A DNA stretch of 64,000 nt. It comes from Pyrus communis (taxonomy: Eukaryota; Streptophyta; Magnoliopsida; Rosales; Rosaceae). Numbering within the stretch: the stretch's first letter is position 1; each line of letters starts with the position of its first letter. Shown here piece by piece: positions 10,350 to 22,952 of this stretch. The DNA lies in the NCBI RefSeq assembly GCF_963583255.1, contig NC_084804.1, positions 24,114,061-24,178,060 on the forward strand, written 5' to 3'. The translations under genes and the position numbers were made by a program. The notes under the pieces were generated by a model, which was given only the letters and a program-made list of their open reading frames with translations, was not told where the DNA came from and searched no databases.

Positions 10350-11182
10350 ATTATTTCAAAAAGCCGGATTTGCGGGATCAAAACGTTTGTCGACAAAGGT
10401 AAAAAGTACCACCACTTGATATTATCTCTATATATGTCGACCTTCGTCTTTTATGGCAGGGCAAACCTGAAGAAAATGCCCAACTCTCTCTCACCTCTGA
10501 GGGCGCACTCCCAGCAAAACCTTTCGAAATACTCAAGTCTTTCTTCTTCCCCAAAGATGATACCAGATGCCTGGAGTACAGATGACCCAGGAGGAATCAG
10601 CACAACAAATACATGTGCTGATTCATTCACCGCTTCTTCAAAAGCAAAGGTATCTCATATCATCAAGGTCAAAAGCAAAAGTATCTCATATCATGCTCTT
10701 TCCCTGTCTTTTTCTTTGTCCTTGTTCTTACTCGCATGGCAAAGTAAAACAAGCAATCAGCCGGCACTTGGAGTCAGTCTTCCGTTCTGGAGCCAACTGC
10801 CTGGAATCTATTCCTGATTGCTTACCTAGCGTTGCTCTCGAGTAGTCATCTTCAACGGTTGATACACTTCCGGAGAAGGGACCACTTCTGCAAAGGGGAG
10901 CGAGTAAGGCAAGTGCAAATGATACATTGAAGCATGTGGAGACAAACATAGGCTGAGTTATCCTCCAACCCTTTTCAATACGAATTGGAAAGATTGAACA
11001 AAGAAACAGATAAAAGGGATAAGCTCAGACCTTCGGGGAAGACCAAAAGAATCCTCCAGCCCAGTAGCACAAAGGAAAATCAATGATGGGCGGAAACCAG
11101 TTCAAGAGTAAGCCTGTGGAATCACAAAGATCAAAGCCTCAATGCAATTACCAAGGAGAAGATGGAATTTGCACTCTATAAC

Positions 11183-12221
11183 CAGATTTGCGTCTCTAAA
11201 CTCTTCTCTTTGTTAAATACATTCTGCCATGTTTAGTATGTTTAGTTGTTGTTTGTGTGTTTACTTATGTTTTGTATGAATCTATGCTTAAAACATTGAG
11301 GACAATGTTTGATTTAAGTGTGGGGGGGTAACTAATGTTGTTAATGCAAATTCGTGGGATTTTATCACCCATAACTTCAAATGTTGTTCCTTGCTGTTTT
11401 AAGGTGTTTTTAAGTTGTTTTAGAGTGTTTTAGTATGTTTTGTTTTTATAACTCCGAAAAGCACATAAAAATTTGAAAAATTGTTTTGAAAAGCCTAAAA
11501 AGAGTGTTTTGAGTCGTTTTTGTGAGTTTGTGTCTTAGGGTACCTTCCAACACAATGTTAAGGATTTGGTTTATAATTGCATGACGGTTAGAAAGAGTTA
11601 TAAACATAGAGAAAAGTTTGATTTACTCTTGGTATATGCTTGGTTATGGTTATAATGTATGACTTCACATGCAATCATAAAAGAAAAAAAAAAATCGTTT
11701 TTGTAACATGCTTGAAGGAAGGAACTCAAACAAACGCTACAACCCTGAGAGACTTGAGCCTATAACGTTCTTTGGAGAGTATAATCTGTGATTTCTTGTT
11801 TTCTAAAGTCGTTGCATGATCTCATTATTCTTTGCTTGGTTACTACTTAGAAGGCGTTTCATCATATAGTTCCAAATGCTAGAACTCATGCCCATTTCAT
11901 TCAAAGCATGTTATTGATTTGCATAACACATATTCAAGATGAAGTTGTGTAGTTGCCACCATAGCCAAATAGCCTCACTTCCCATATTTCGTATATGTTG
12001 TAAGTTGTACCCCCGTTGAGCCGTGTTAGCCCATGTTCTTTGTTAACCCGCTTTTTCCTCACCTAGCCTAGTTTAGGACAATCCCCACCCTTGTTCTTAA
12101 AAGATAGTGAGCATGACTTAATTGAATTCCTTTTGAGTTACATTATGAAAGAAAATAAGTGTGGGGGAGAGAATGTTTAAGTGTTTATGTTTTGAGATTC
12201 AAAAGAAAAGAAAAAGAAAAG

Positions 12222-12258
<37 letters not shown>

Positions 12259-12971
12259 AAAGAAAAGAATAAGTGATTGAAACACCAATTCTGGGCGTAA
12301 ATTGTCTAAATTCTCCCTTTTTGTTCAAAAGTTGAGTTTTCATTCAAAAGTGAATTCTAAGTTGATTCAAATGCTTTGCTCACTATTTCTTTAAGAACCT
12401 TTGTTTTCCATATCCCTTCTTTGTTATCCACATACCCCAAGCCCCGTTACAACCCTTGACTTCTATCTTGAGTGTTGTGTATTTCAATTTGTGGAGTTTG
12501 AACTTGGTATGAGCTTATGGTGTCACTGGTTCTCGCGTCTAAGTAGTAGCATTCCATTCATGAGATCATATCTAAACATGCATTAACTCCAGAAATTGCG
12601 TGTTCGTTTTCATGTTACATCAATCTTCTCACATATGACTAGATTAGGGTGTGTAGTTAGAAATTCTGAGTGAAAATCGAGTGCATATCTTGTAAGGAAT
12701 TGAGCAAATTCTCTAAGGCATGTTACTACATTCAAAACATGGTTTTAAATGCTTAATTGTGAACTAGTATATGGTGACTATGATTAAGAATGTACTTAAG
12801 TGTGAAGATGACTAAAATCTGTGAGAATGATGATTTTTAACATGTCATTGGAAATCCCTAAGACGGTTGTTGGAAGGTTTAGGTTGTGTTTTACGTGTTT
12901 AGTGTCGTTTTTTTTATTTGTTTTTATTCTGTTTTGCTCGAGGACTAGCAAAAGCTAAGTGTGGGGGTATT
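11183..12971 (+). other. 3' noncoding region of E1
   Basis: No gene. It contains the perfect hairpin AAACATTGAGGACAATGTTT at 11291-11310 followed by TTTAAGTGTGGGGGGG, a second AAGTGTGGGGG near 12162-12172, a long A-rich tract (about 12205-12260), and the third AAGTGTGGGGG directly before the 3' LTR. The same blocks are found in minus orientation in A, A2 and E. Confidence 0.8.
12958..12971 (+). other. Polypurine tract of E1
   Basis: AGTGTGGGGGTATT abuts the 3' LTR start at 12972. Its position is that of the plus-strand primer in reverse transcription. It is unusually G-rich and interrupted by T. Confidence 0.6.
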
Positions 12972-15675
12972 TGATAGGAGCATATTCATGCGACTTAAAT
13001 GGCTTGTTCTCGTGCATTTACGTTATGTTTCTCTCGTTATTTTAGTCCTTTATGCTTCTTTTGTGTGTTTTCAGGTTCTAAGGGCCTAGGGAGCATGAAA
13101 GTGCATTTTGAGGCCATTTGGAGCATTTTTGGGCATGGATTGGATAGCTTATCCATGGAGCCAAGAGGATGGACGAATTTGAAGGCCTTGTATGCACTTG
13201 AAGACACAAAACAATGGCCCTAACCCAATCACATAACACCTTGCCATGGGCTTAACACAAACACCATTCCTTGCCATGCAAGGAGGAGCAATTTGGGTCC
13301 ATTTCATGTACTTAAACTCTAGCCCAATCCACAATCACATTATGCCATACAAACCAACCTATTTTAGGCCCATTCTATGTACTTAAACCCTAGCCCTTTA
13401 AACTAGTTCATTTATCACTTATCAAACCATTCACTTATCACTCACCACATATCATTCACTTATCACTTAACATATCATTCATTTATTTCACTTCCATACT
13501 CCTCTTAATTCCACATGCATTCTCACACATGCACATCATTCACTCACATTTCCACCATTCATTCTTTATTCCTTTCCAAACATCTCACATGCATTTCCAC
13601 CTTCCTACTTCATCATTTCCACCACTCATTCTTCATTATTTCCTAACCCTACATGCATTATTTATTGCATCTACACATGCACATTCACACACACTTCACA
13701 CAAACAACATTCACATGCAAACACAAGCTTTAACCAACAAACAAAACAGCCAACACATGCACCAAAACACCTTTGTCGTGGCCTTCACTCCCCCTTGCAT
13801 TTTCAGCCATTCCACTTCATCATTACACCACCTTCTCCATCTTTAATCACATGCACCACCAATTCAACACATGCACTTGTTCCTCCATTAAATCAACCAC
13901 ATTCATCACCAAAGAACCTTTGTGCCGTGAGTTCCATTGCATTTCCAGCATCCTCACATGCATTCCCTTCACATTCACCCACATGCACATTCAATCATTC
14001 ACACATCCACCACTCATTCTTCATCATTTCAACCACCTACATGCATTAATTATTAAACTCTTCATCATTGCATCCAGAAAATGAGCAAGAAAGCTTCCCA
14101 AACACATGCAAATCCATCCATGCCGTGGGTTCCCTTTGCTCCCCTTGTGCAATTCCAGTTTTCACATGTATCCTAGCTGTTTTTCCATCATTCCTCCACA
14201 CAAATGCTTAAACAAACAGCCATATGTTCCCTCCACTACCCCTATAAATACCCTAGCATTCATTCATTCACTCCCCATTCAATTCATATCTCATATTTCC
14301 ATTCACAACACTTCACACAACACAAATACCATTCCATTGCCGTGAGTCCCACTTCATTTTCTGCATATTTTCTCTTCATTCTTCCATCTCCAACCACTCC
14401 CTACTCCATTCCACATACACCTAAAGCCCTTAAGCTCACCTTAGACTTTGTGCTACAACAACGAGGAAGAAAAGAGTGCTTAAACGTTCATACAATTCAA
14501 GTTTGAGTTGTTGGAATGTTTAGGTGTTTCTTTGATTTCAAAGTTTAAATTTAATTCTCTTTGTTTTGTACGTATGAGAAGGGAAGAGAAGAGTGCCTAA
14601 ACGTTCATACAATTCACGTTTGAGTTGTTGGAATGTTTAGGTGTTTCTTTGATTTCAAAGTTATGAGGAACTAAACCCCCTTTAGCTAGGGGGTGATTCG
14701 AAACTATGTTTATATTTGCATTTTGAATTGATTACGTTTGGTTGGAATTTCATAAGTTGTGGATTCAATTCGTTTAACTGTTTGATTGATAACTTATTTA
14801 TGTATGTTCATTGAGATTGCAAGCTTAATTTTCATGCATAAATATGACGCTAGAATATAAGTGAATTTCACCTAATCGTTATGAACTTATATTCACAAGT
14901 AGTAGAGGTTGCTTATAAACAATCGCGTTAAACGAATTCTTGGCATAAGTTTCATGCGTATTCCATGGTAACGAATGCCTCGTCGATGTTTATGATTTCC
15001 GTTGAACTTAATGATCTTGGTTAAATGTCTCTATCATGCGTATTCCATAGTTAGGGACTTTGATTAAGAACAATTTGGTTGTAATGCGTATTCCATTCAA
15101 TCCAACGAATTTAAGGAAATCTGAAAGTTAATCTAAGCGGATCTAATTAACTTGGAGCATTGAGTTTCACAACTTATCGAAAGACCAACTGAGAATCAAT
15201 TTTGTTTGCAAGTGTAACATGTGTGGAGAAGAACCCCTTGGCTATTCCATCATCCATATTTTTATCACATTCATATTTACATTTTGCCTTTAATTATATT
15301 CTGTCTTTTTAATTTAATATCGTCCAACCACAATTCCTCCCCCCCTATTTTGTTAAGTCTTAATCATTCGTATTTGTTTAATTTTTGTATCTTTAAGCTT
15401 GTGGAGTCATAAACAATTGCAAATTCGTCTAAATCAAGTTCTAGCTTCTATTTGAGTCAATTTGATTGTTTTAGACAATTTGAGTTTTTCAAAGCCATTC
15501 TGAGTCATAGTAGTCTTGTTAAGAGTATTTTAATTTAGTTTTTATGTTTTTAAGTCAATTTAGAAGGTTTTAGCAAGCCCTCCTAATCCCCGGTCTAGAA
15601 CGATCCCTCACTTATCCATTCTACTACAATTGTCAAACGAGGGTTTAATTTGAGTGTCAAGTAAATCTCGCATCA
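12972..15675 (+). repeat. 3' LTR of E1 (2704 bp)
   Basis: It has the same ends as the 5' LTR. Apart from a 25-bp segment present only here (near 15345-15370) few differences are visible, for example at 13775 and 14122. TATAAAT is at 14243-14249. The TSD GTGTT follows. Confidence 0.96.
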
Positions 15676-15680
15676 GTGTT

Positions 15681-16522
15681 TGCGGCATTTGGTCCCTTGC
15701 ACCTATATTTCCCATTCTTTGACAACGATCACAAGTTAAACAAAAAGTTCTAGCATCTTTAAAGATTGTAGGCCAATAAAAACCACATTCTAACACCTTA
15801 AGGGCATTACATTGTGTGCCAAAATGTCCACCACATGCATAAGTGTGACAAAAGGTTAGAATTGAATTAAATTCACAATCATGCACATAACGACAAAGAA
15901 TCTGATCCGCACAATATTTCCACAAATATGGGTCATCCCATACATAAAACCGGGCCTCCTTCTTAAGTTTATCACGTTGGTGCTTAGCTATGGTGTTTGG
16001 AACACGATTTGACACCAAAAAGTTCACCAAATCGGCATACCAAGGTTCACTTACCTTAATGGACATCAATTGCTCATCAGGGAATGTCTTTTGGATGGGT
16101 AAGGAGTCCTCATTGCACACCAAACGACTTAGATGGTCAGCAACGTTCTCACTCCCTTTCTTGTCTCGAATTTCAATGTCAAACTCTTGGAGGAGAAGCA
16201 TCCATCGAATGAGCCTTGGTTTGGCCTCATTTTTGGTGAATAAGTTCCTTAAAGCTGCATGGTCAGAATATACAATGACTTTAGTGCCAAGTAAATATGA
16301 ACGAAACTTATCTAAAGGAAATACAATGGCAAGAAGTTCTTTTTCAGTGGTAGAGTAGTTTAATTGAGCATCATTTAAGGTCTGGGAAGCATAATATAAG
16401 ACATGTGGTTGCTTGTTCTTCCTTTGGCCCAAAATAGCTCCTATTGCATAATCAGATGCATCACACATTAGCTCAAAAGGCAACGTCCAATATAGTGGTA
16501 GGATAATTGGTGTCGTGGTAAG
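15681..16522 (-). pseudogene. pol: Host A pol, RNase H and integrase zinc domain
   Basis: On the minus strand this shows the RNase H motifs CDASD, TTEKE and YSDHAAL, then VADHLSR, then the integrase zinc domain (CHTYACGGH ... CDRC). Compared with element F one residue is missing before the VADHLSR motif. The frame continues on the other side of E1 at 4782. RNase H would remove the RNA template and the zinc domain helps integrase bind DNA. The fragment is separated from its start and end, so it is dead. Confidence 0.9.
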
Positions 16523-18781
16523 TGATAGAAGCTTATTTAGGCGACTTACTTTGCTTATTCTCGTGCATTTACGTTGTGTTTCTTTAGTTATTTTAGTCCT
16601 TTATTCTTCTTTTGTGTGTTTTCAGGATAATAAGACGTGTTTGACGAAAGGATGCATTGTGGAGTGTTTTGGAGCACTATTGGGCTAAGGATGGATAGCT
16701 TATACTTGGAGCCCAAGTGTTGGATGAAATTGAAGGCCTTGTATGCACTTGAAGACACAAAACAATGGCCCTAACCCAATCACATAACACCTTGCCATGG
16801 GCTTAACACAAACACCATTCCTTGCCATGCAAGGAGGAGCAATTTGGGTCCATTTCATGTACTTAAACTCTAGCCCAATCCACATTCACTTCAAAGCCAT
16901 GCATAACCTTTCAACACCCTTTAATCATCCCCCTTTAAGTTATGATTTTATTTCCTAACCCTACATGCATTATTTATTGCATCTTCACATGCATTCACAC
17001 ACACTTTACACATTCAAACACTAGCCAAACCGTGAGCTCCCATTCCTTTATGCCATTTTCAGATTTTCACCCACTAACCTAGTCATCAACACATGCATTT
17101 CCACCTTTCATCCACAATGATTCATGATTCATTCACTTTGCATCCTTTAATTCAATCACATACTTTCCCATTGTATAATACATCCACATGCATCTTTAAC
17201 CAATAAACATTACAACCACATGCACCCTTTTCTCCACATTCCAAACATTGCCGTGTATCCCCTTCATCAATTCCAGCATCTTCACATGTCTTCTAGCTTT
17301 CCCTTTCATTTCCACCACTCATTCTTCATCATTTCAGCCACCTACATGCATTAATTATTAAACTCTTCATCATTGCATTCAGAAAATGAGCAAGAAAGCT
17401 TCTCAATGCCGTGTATCCCCTTCACCATTTCAGCACATTCCAACACCTTCACATGCAATTCCAGTTTTCACATGTTTTCCTAACTGATTTTCCATCATTA
17501 ATTAGCCACTTGCATCTTAAACAAACAGCCATATGTTCCCTCCACTACTCCTATAAATACCCTTGCATTCATTCATTCAACATCATCTCATTTCATACAC
17601 AACACACCACAAACACTTCCATTCCTTCTCTTTGCCGTGAGTCCCCTTAGAATCCAAAACCATCTTTCCATTTCCACCACTTCCCAACCCTCCAAACCAC
17701 TCCTCTACCATTTCCATAATCCCCCAACCCTCACCTTAGACCTTGTGCTACAATAACGAGGAAGATAAGAGGGCCTAAACGTTCATACAATTCAAGTTTG
17801 AGTTGTTGGAATGTTTAGGTGTTTCTTTAATTTCAAAGTTATGAGGAAATAAACCCCCCTTTAGCTAGGGGGTGATTCGAAACTATGTTTATATTTGCAA
17901 TATGAATTGATTAACTTTCGTTGGAATTTCATAAGTTGTGGATTCAATTCGTTTAACTGTTTGATTGATAACTTATTTATGTATGTTCATTGAGATTGCA
18001 AGCTTAATTTTCATGCATGAATATGACGCTAGAATATAAGTGAGTTTCACCTAAACGTTACGAACTTATATTCACAAGTAGTGGAGGTTGCTCATAAACA
18101 ATCGCGTTAAACGAATTCTTGGCATAAGTTTCATGCGTATTCCATAGTAACGAATGCCTCGTCGATGTTTATGATTTCCGTTGAACTTAATGATCTTTGT
18201 TGAATGTCTCTATCATGCGTATTCCATAGTTAGGGACTTTGATTAAGAATAATTTGGTTGTAATGCGTATTCCATTCAATCCAACGAATCTAGGGAAATC
18301 TGAAAGTTAATTTAAGCGAACCTAATTAACTTGGAGCATTGAGTTTCATAATTTATCGAAAGACCAACTGAGAATCAATCTTGTATGCAAGTGTAACATG
18401 TATGGAGATGAACCCCTTAGCTAGCATTCATCCATAAACTTCATATTTACATTCTGTCTAGTTTATTAACTTGTTTCGTTATTTCAATTTTCGTAAAAAC
18501 CTCAATCCCCCTTTTGCTTTAATGTTCATTTTAGTTAGAATTCAATTTAGTTTGTGTTTTTAAAGCATTTTGAGTTTTTGGTTTGTCTTAGTGTTTTAAA
18601 TTTTAATTTTGCATTCTTTGAGTCTAGTTTAGTGTTTTAAACTTTATTTTACGTTTTTGAGTCAGTTTCCAAGAGATTTGCAATCCCTCCTAATCCCCGG
18701 TCCAGAACGATCCCTACTTGAACTTATACTACAAATCGTCAAAAAGAGGGTTTAATTTGTGTGCGCATAAATCACGCATCA
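16523..18781 (+). mobile_element. Solo LTR S2, 2259 bp, TSD GTAAG
   Basis: It starts TGATAGAAGC and ends CACGCATCA, with GTAAG at 16518-16522 and 18782-18786. TATAAAT is at 17552-17558. The U5 half matches E1 and F closely, including three ATGCGTATTCCAT sites. The U3 has many CATGCA motifs. No internal region remains. Confidence 0.95.
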
Positions 18782-18786
18782 GTAAG

Positions 18787-19022
18787 CATGTCCTTGAGAT
18801 GCTTGAATGCCTTCTCACACTCCTCGTTGAACTCAAAAGCCACTTCTTTTTGTAGGAGACGGCATAGGGGTTGTGCAATCGTGGAAAAATCCTTGATAAA
18901 TCACCTATAATATCCTGCATGGCCAAGAAAAGAACGAACCTCTTTAACTGAAGTAGGAGAGGGAAAGTAACGAACAAGATCTATTTTAGACTTATCAACT
19001 TCAATTCCTTTTTCAGAAGGAT
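18787..19022 (-). pseudogene. pol: Host A pol, end of reverse transcriptase
   Basis: The minus strand encodes the segment after the RT catalytic box (SPTS, SFLGHAG and CRLLQKEVAFEF type motifs). A stop replaces an Arg in the FYRRFIKDF motif near 18898. It links 20776-21946 to 15681-16522. Confidence 0.85.
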
Positions 19023-20775
19023 TGATAGGAGCATATTTCTGCTACTTAGTTATGCTGTTTCCTTGCATTTAGTTACTTAATTACTATCTATTTTAGTCTT
19101 TTAAGCTATTTTCGTATGTTTTTAGGTCCTAATGGCAAAAGGAGCAAGAAAGTGCATTTTGAGGCTAATTGGAGCAGTTTTGTGCATGGATTGGATAGCT
19201 TAACTATGGAGCAATGTGGATGGACAAAATTGAAGTCAAGAGTTGCTAGGAAAGGCTAAAAATCTGGAGAAAGAAGTCCAAATGCAAAGAAGATAAGGAA
19301 AGAGCAAGAAATAAGGAACCTTATCCAAATTTCCTTATCTTATCCAAACCTTATCCAACTTTATCTTATCTTATCCTATCCTCATCTTTTCCTACCTTAA
19401 TTCCAACTTCAAAGAGGACTCCTTTTCACATTGAATCACCTAAATATCAAGTTCTAGAAGCCCTATTTTCGTGCATTAAGTTTATGCCACATGTAACCCT
19501 TCTAGAAGTTCTAGAATCTGCCACAAGGACCATTCCTTGTCTTCCTTGGAATCTAATTGAAAGTATCCTTGTTCTTTGGTGATTTGGAGTCCTAATTCCT
19601 CTCCTTTTCAGCCCGAATTCGTGCCTCCCCTTCACCCTATAAATACTTGATGCCACAACACTCAAAAACCACCACCCTCTACCACAAATTCACACCACAC
19701 CATCCACCACACCTCAAGAGCCTAAATTCACGCAAATCCCCATTGTTGGCAGCAAGGAAGGAAGGAGGAGCCACCTGGAGTGTTTCTAGGTGTATTCTAT
19801 CTTTGTTTTGCGAACATGTGGAACTAATTTCTTTTTAGTTAGAGGTGAATTCGAAGCCATGATTATATGTTTTATATGAATTGATTACATCCAGTTATTG
19901 TTTCTTAAGGCATGAATGTGATTTGCTTATCTAAGTTATTAAAACTTGTTTATGTATGTGGGTTAGGGGTCGACACTTAATTTGCATGCATGAATTTGAT
20001 GCTAGAGTATAAGGGGGGTTCACGTAAGAGTTATTCACTTATATTCACAAGTAGTGGAGGTTGCTAGTCACAATCGTGTTAAGTAAATCCTTGGTATGAG
20101 TCTCATGCATTTCATAGTGATGAATGCCTTGTCAATGCTTATGATTTTCACAAAACTTAATGGCTTTTGATATGTATCTTTATCATGCATTTCATATAGG
20201 GAGCTTGAGAAAGATAATTTGGTTTAGATGGATATTCCATCTAATTCAATGAAATAAGGAAAATATGATGGTTAATTGTGCGATGCAACTAACTTGGGGT
20301 CTTGTCATTCATAGTCTAAAGGAAAAATAACTAGAAATCTGTTCGTATGCATATATCATGTGTGGAGAAGGACCCTCTAACTAGCCTTTCACCCATTTAT
20401 TTCACTTAAATTCGTTTTTCCAAAGTATTTTCTACAAAGTTTTTGTTTTTAGTTTTAAATTCGTCAAAAACAATCCCCCTTTCATTTAGTCTTGTTATTT
20501 GAGTCAAAATCTGTTTTCTTTGAGTCTTTTGAGTCAAGTTAAGGTTTATTTTCGTCCAAAACACTTGTTAGGTCTAAAATTGAGTCTTTTTAAGTGTTTG
20601 TTGCTGTTTTGAGTGTTTTAAGTTAGTTTAGAGTCTATAGAGTCTATTTTAGTGTTTTTTTTGAGTCTTAATTGTGTTGATTAGCATCCCTTCTAATCCC
20701 CGACCTAAAACGATCCCTACTTTCATATACTACAATCATAGGGTTTTAATTTGAGTGTTAGAATATTTCACATCA
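19023..20775 (+). mobile_element. Solo LTR S3, 1753 bp (different LTR family)
   Basis: It starts TGATAGGAGC and ends TTTCACATCA. The flanks are AGGAT (19018-19022) and ATGAT (20776-20780), a TSD with one mismatch. U3 differs from E1/F: it has three TTCTAGAA sites (19452, 19500, 19509) and a CTTATC-rich tract (19319-19384), then TATAAAT at 19638-19644. U5 sites are ATGCATTTCAT (20105, 20185) and ATGGATATTCCAT (20228). Confidence 0.9.
19452..19516 (+). promoter_or_regulatory. Cluster of three TTCTAGAA motifs upstream of the S3 TATA box
   Basis: TTCTAGAA at 19452-19459, 19500-19507 and 19509-19516 fits the TTCnnGAA core of heat-shock elements. It lies 120-190 bp before TATAAAT. Heat response is inference. 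The motif is also a simple palindrome that could occur by chance. Confidence 0.4.
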
Positions 20776-21946
20776 ATGATATGACCCAAAACTATGCCTA
20801 GTTTGACCATAAAATGACACTTTTCCCAATTTAAAACAAGGTTAGTTTCCATGCATCTTTTCAAGATTAGAGTAAGATTATGCAAACAATCATCAAATGA
20901 GTCCCCAAACACACTAAAATCATCCATAAACACCTCAATTATTTTCTCAACATAATCCGAGAATATACTTACCATGCAATGTTGGAAGGTAGCCGGTGCA
21001 TTGCGTAACCCAAATGGCATACGACGATATGCAAAAGTACCAAATTGACAAGTAAAGGTGGTCTTTTCTTGATCATCCGGCGCTATGACAATTTGATTAT
21101 AACCCGAATAACCATTAAGAAAGCAATAAAAAGAATGACCGGCTAACCTTTCAAGCATTTGATCCATGAATGGCAAAGGAAAGTGATCTTTCCTTGTTGC
21201 GGCATTTAGCTTCCTATAGTCAATGCACACTCTCCAACCGGTTTGAATGCGTGTGGGCACAAGTTCATTCTCTTCATTCTTCACCACCGTGACTCCGGAC
21301 TTCTTGGGAACTACTTGGACCGATAAAACCCAACAACTATCCGAGATAGGATAGATGACGCCGCAATCAAGTAATTTGATGATTTCCTTCTTCATGACTT
21401 CCATCATTGGTGGGTTGAGTCGACGTTGTGCTTCCCTTGATGGTTTAGCTCCTTCTTCTATGAGAATTTGGTGCATGCATGTGGTAGGGCTTATGCCCTT
21501 GATATCGGCCAAAGTCCACCCAATGGCCGTCTTGTGCTCTTTGAGTTCCCTCACTAGTTTCTCCTCTTCTTGTGCCATGAGTGATGATGCCACAATGATA
21601 GGCAATGTGTCTTGCTCGCCCAAGAACACATACTTCAAGTGATTTGGCAACGGTTTAAGCTCAAGGGTAGGTGGTTGTTCTATAGAAGGAAGCAACTTGT
21701 TAGTTGAAATTGGAATTGAGATTGGACTAGGGGACTTACCATTGAGCCGTGGCAAGGACTCAAGGGCAGCCACGGTCTCAATAACTTCATCATTAAAGGC
21801 CACGGCATGATATTGCATGTGTGTGCCGTGGGGTGCTATGGTGCCAGCCACTTGATCCATCACTTCTATGCCATTCGTAAGGACCGTTTCAAGTGTATCT
21901 TCACGTAATTGATCAAGATGTGCCTGTGCCAAAGAATCAAGAATAT
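20776..21946 (-). pseudogene. pol: Host A pol, protease-RT linker and reverse transcriptase
   Basis: Read on the minus strand, the frame carries [44 protein letters not shown] and the catalytic FMDDFSVFG box, which is the normal form in this lineage (in place of YVDD). The substitutions N for D in FLDGYSGY, R for C in LCNAPATF and W-V-L for W-V-S are visible. The frame is lost close to the solo LTR insertion point at about 20776. RT would copy element RNA into DNA. Confidence 0.92.
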
Positions 21947-22952
21947 TGATGTGAAAATTATGTTGACACACAAATTAAACCTTATTTGTGACAATTGTAG
22001 TATATATGCAAGTAGGGATCGTTCTAACCAGGGATTAACTAGGGATGCTAATCTACTCTAAACTGACTTAAAAACACAAAATTAAACTTTAAAACACTTA
22101 CCTAGACCTATATGACTCAAAACAACTTAAAAAGACTCCAAACAGCCCAAAACACTCAAATAGACTCAAACTAGACTCTAAAGGGTGATTTGGACGAAAT
22201 TTAACTAACTTAGACTCAAAACACTAATTTGGACAGATTCAAACACTTTTCTAACTAATCTAACACACTTAATAAAATGGGGAATTGATTTGGACGAAAT
22301 TAATTAAAATGGACAGATTGTAAATTAAACAGATTAGGCACTAAACTAGGTGAATTGAATGGGAAAAAGGTTAGTTAGGGGATTCTTCTCCACACATGCA
22401 CATATGTAACATAAATTGATTTCCAGATTTTATCCCTTTTAAACCATGAATGACAATGCCCCAAATTAATTGTGACAGGCACAAATTAACTTTCAGATTT
22501 TCCTAGTTTCATTGCATTGGATGGAATATGCATCGACAATCAAATTATTCTTATCAAATTCCCTACATGAACTGCATAATAGAGATAAAATCAAAGATCA
22601 TTAAGCTTTTTGAAAACCCTAAGCATTGACTAGGCATACGTAACTATGAATTGCATGATACTCTTGCCTAGAATTTACTTAATACAATCATGACTAGTGA
22701 TTTCCACTACTTGTGAATATAAGGTCCTAACGATTAGGTGAAATTTCCTTATATCCTAGCATCAAATTCATGTATGAAAACTAAGTATGCATCCTTAATC
22801 AACACACACGAACAAGTTCTCAATAAATCAATTAAGTAAATCACATCCACAATTCAAGAAACAAAATCTGGAGGAAATCAATTCATATAAAACATATGCC
22901 CATGGTTTCGAATTCACCCCTAACTAAGAAAAACTTAGTTACACATGTTCAT

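Larger units (their letters stand above)
9181..11182. other. Accessory 2-kb segment in E1
   Basis: This segment is absent from elements A, A2 and E but present in E1 and F, between two copies of the post-pol module. Its base composition is less AT-rich than its surroundings. It contains an antisense open frame (9215-9892), GC-rich direct repeats (10065-10349) and a TATATAT stretch near 10428-10434. It looks like foreign DNA captured by a common ancestor of E1 and F. The right-hand half (about 10450-11180) has only short frames that differ between the two copies. Confidence 0.65.
4783..15675 (+). mobile_element. Element E1: complete, internally deleted Athila-like retrotransposon, TSD GTGTT
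   Basis: The 5' LTR is 4783-7461 and the 3' LTR 12972-15675, with GTGTT at 4778-4782 and 15676-15680. The LTRs are nearly identical apart from one 25-bp gap and scattered substitutions, so insertion was recent. Relative to element F about 4.6 kb of gag-pol is deleted, leaving 31 gag codons joined to the integrase core. It keeps both LTRs, the primer-binding site, the leader, the 3' noncoding modules and the accessory antisense frame. It is non-autonomous and needs enzymes from a complete relative. Confidence 0.97.
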
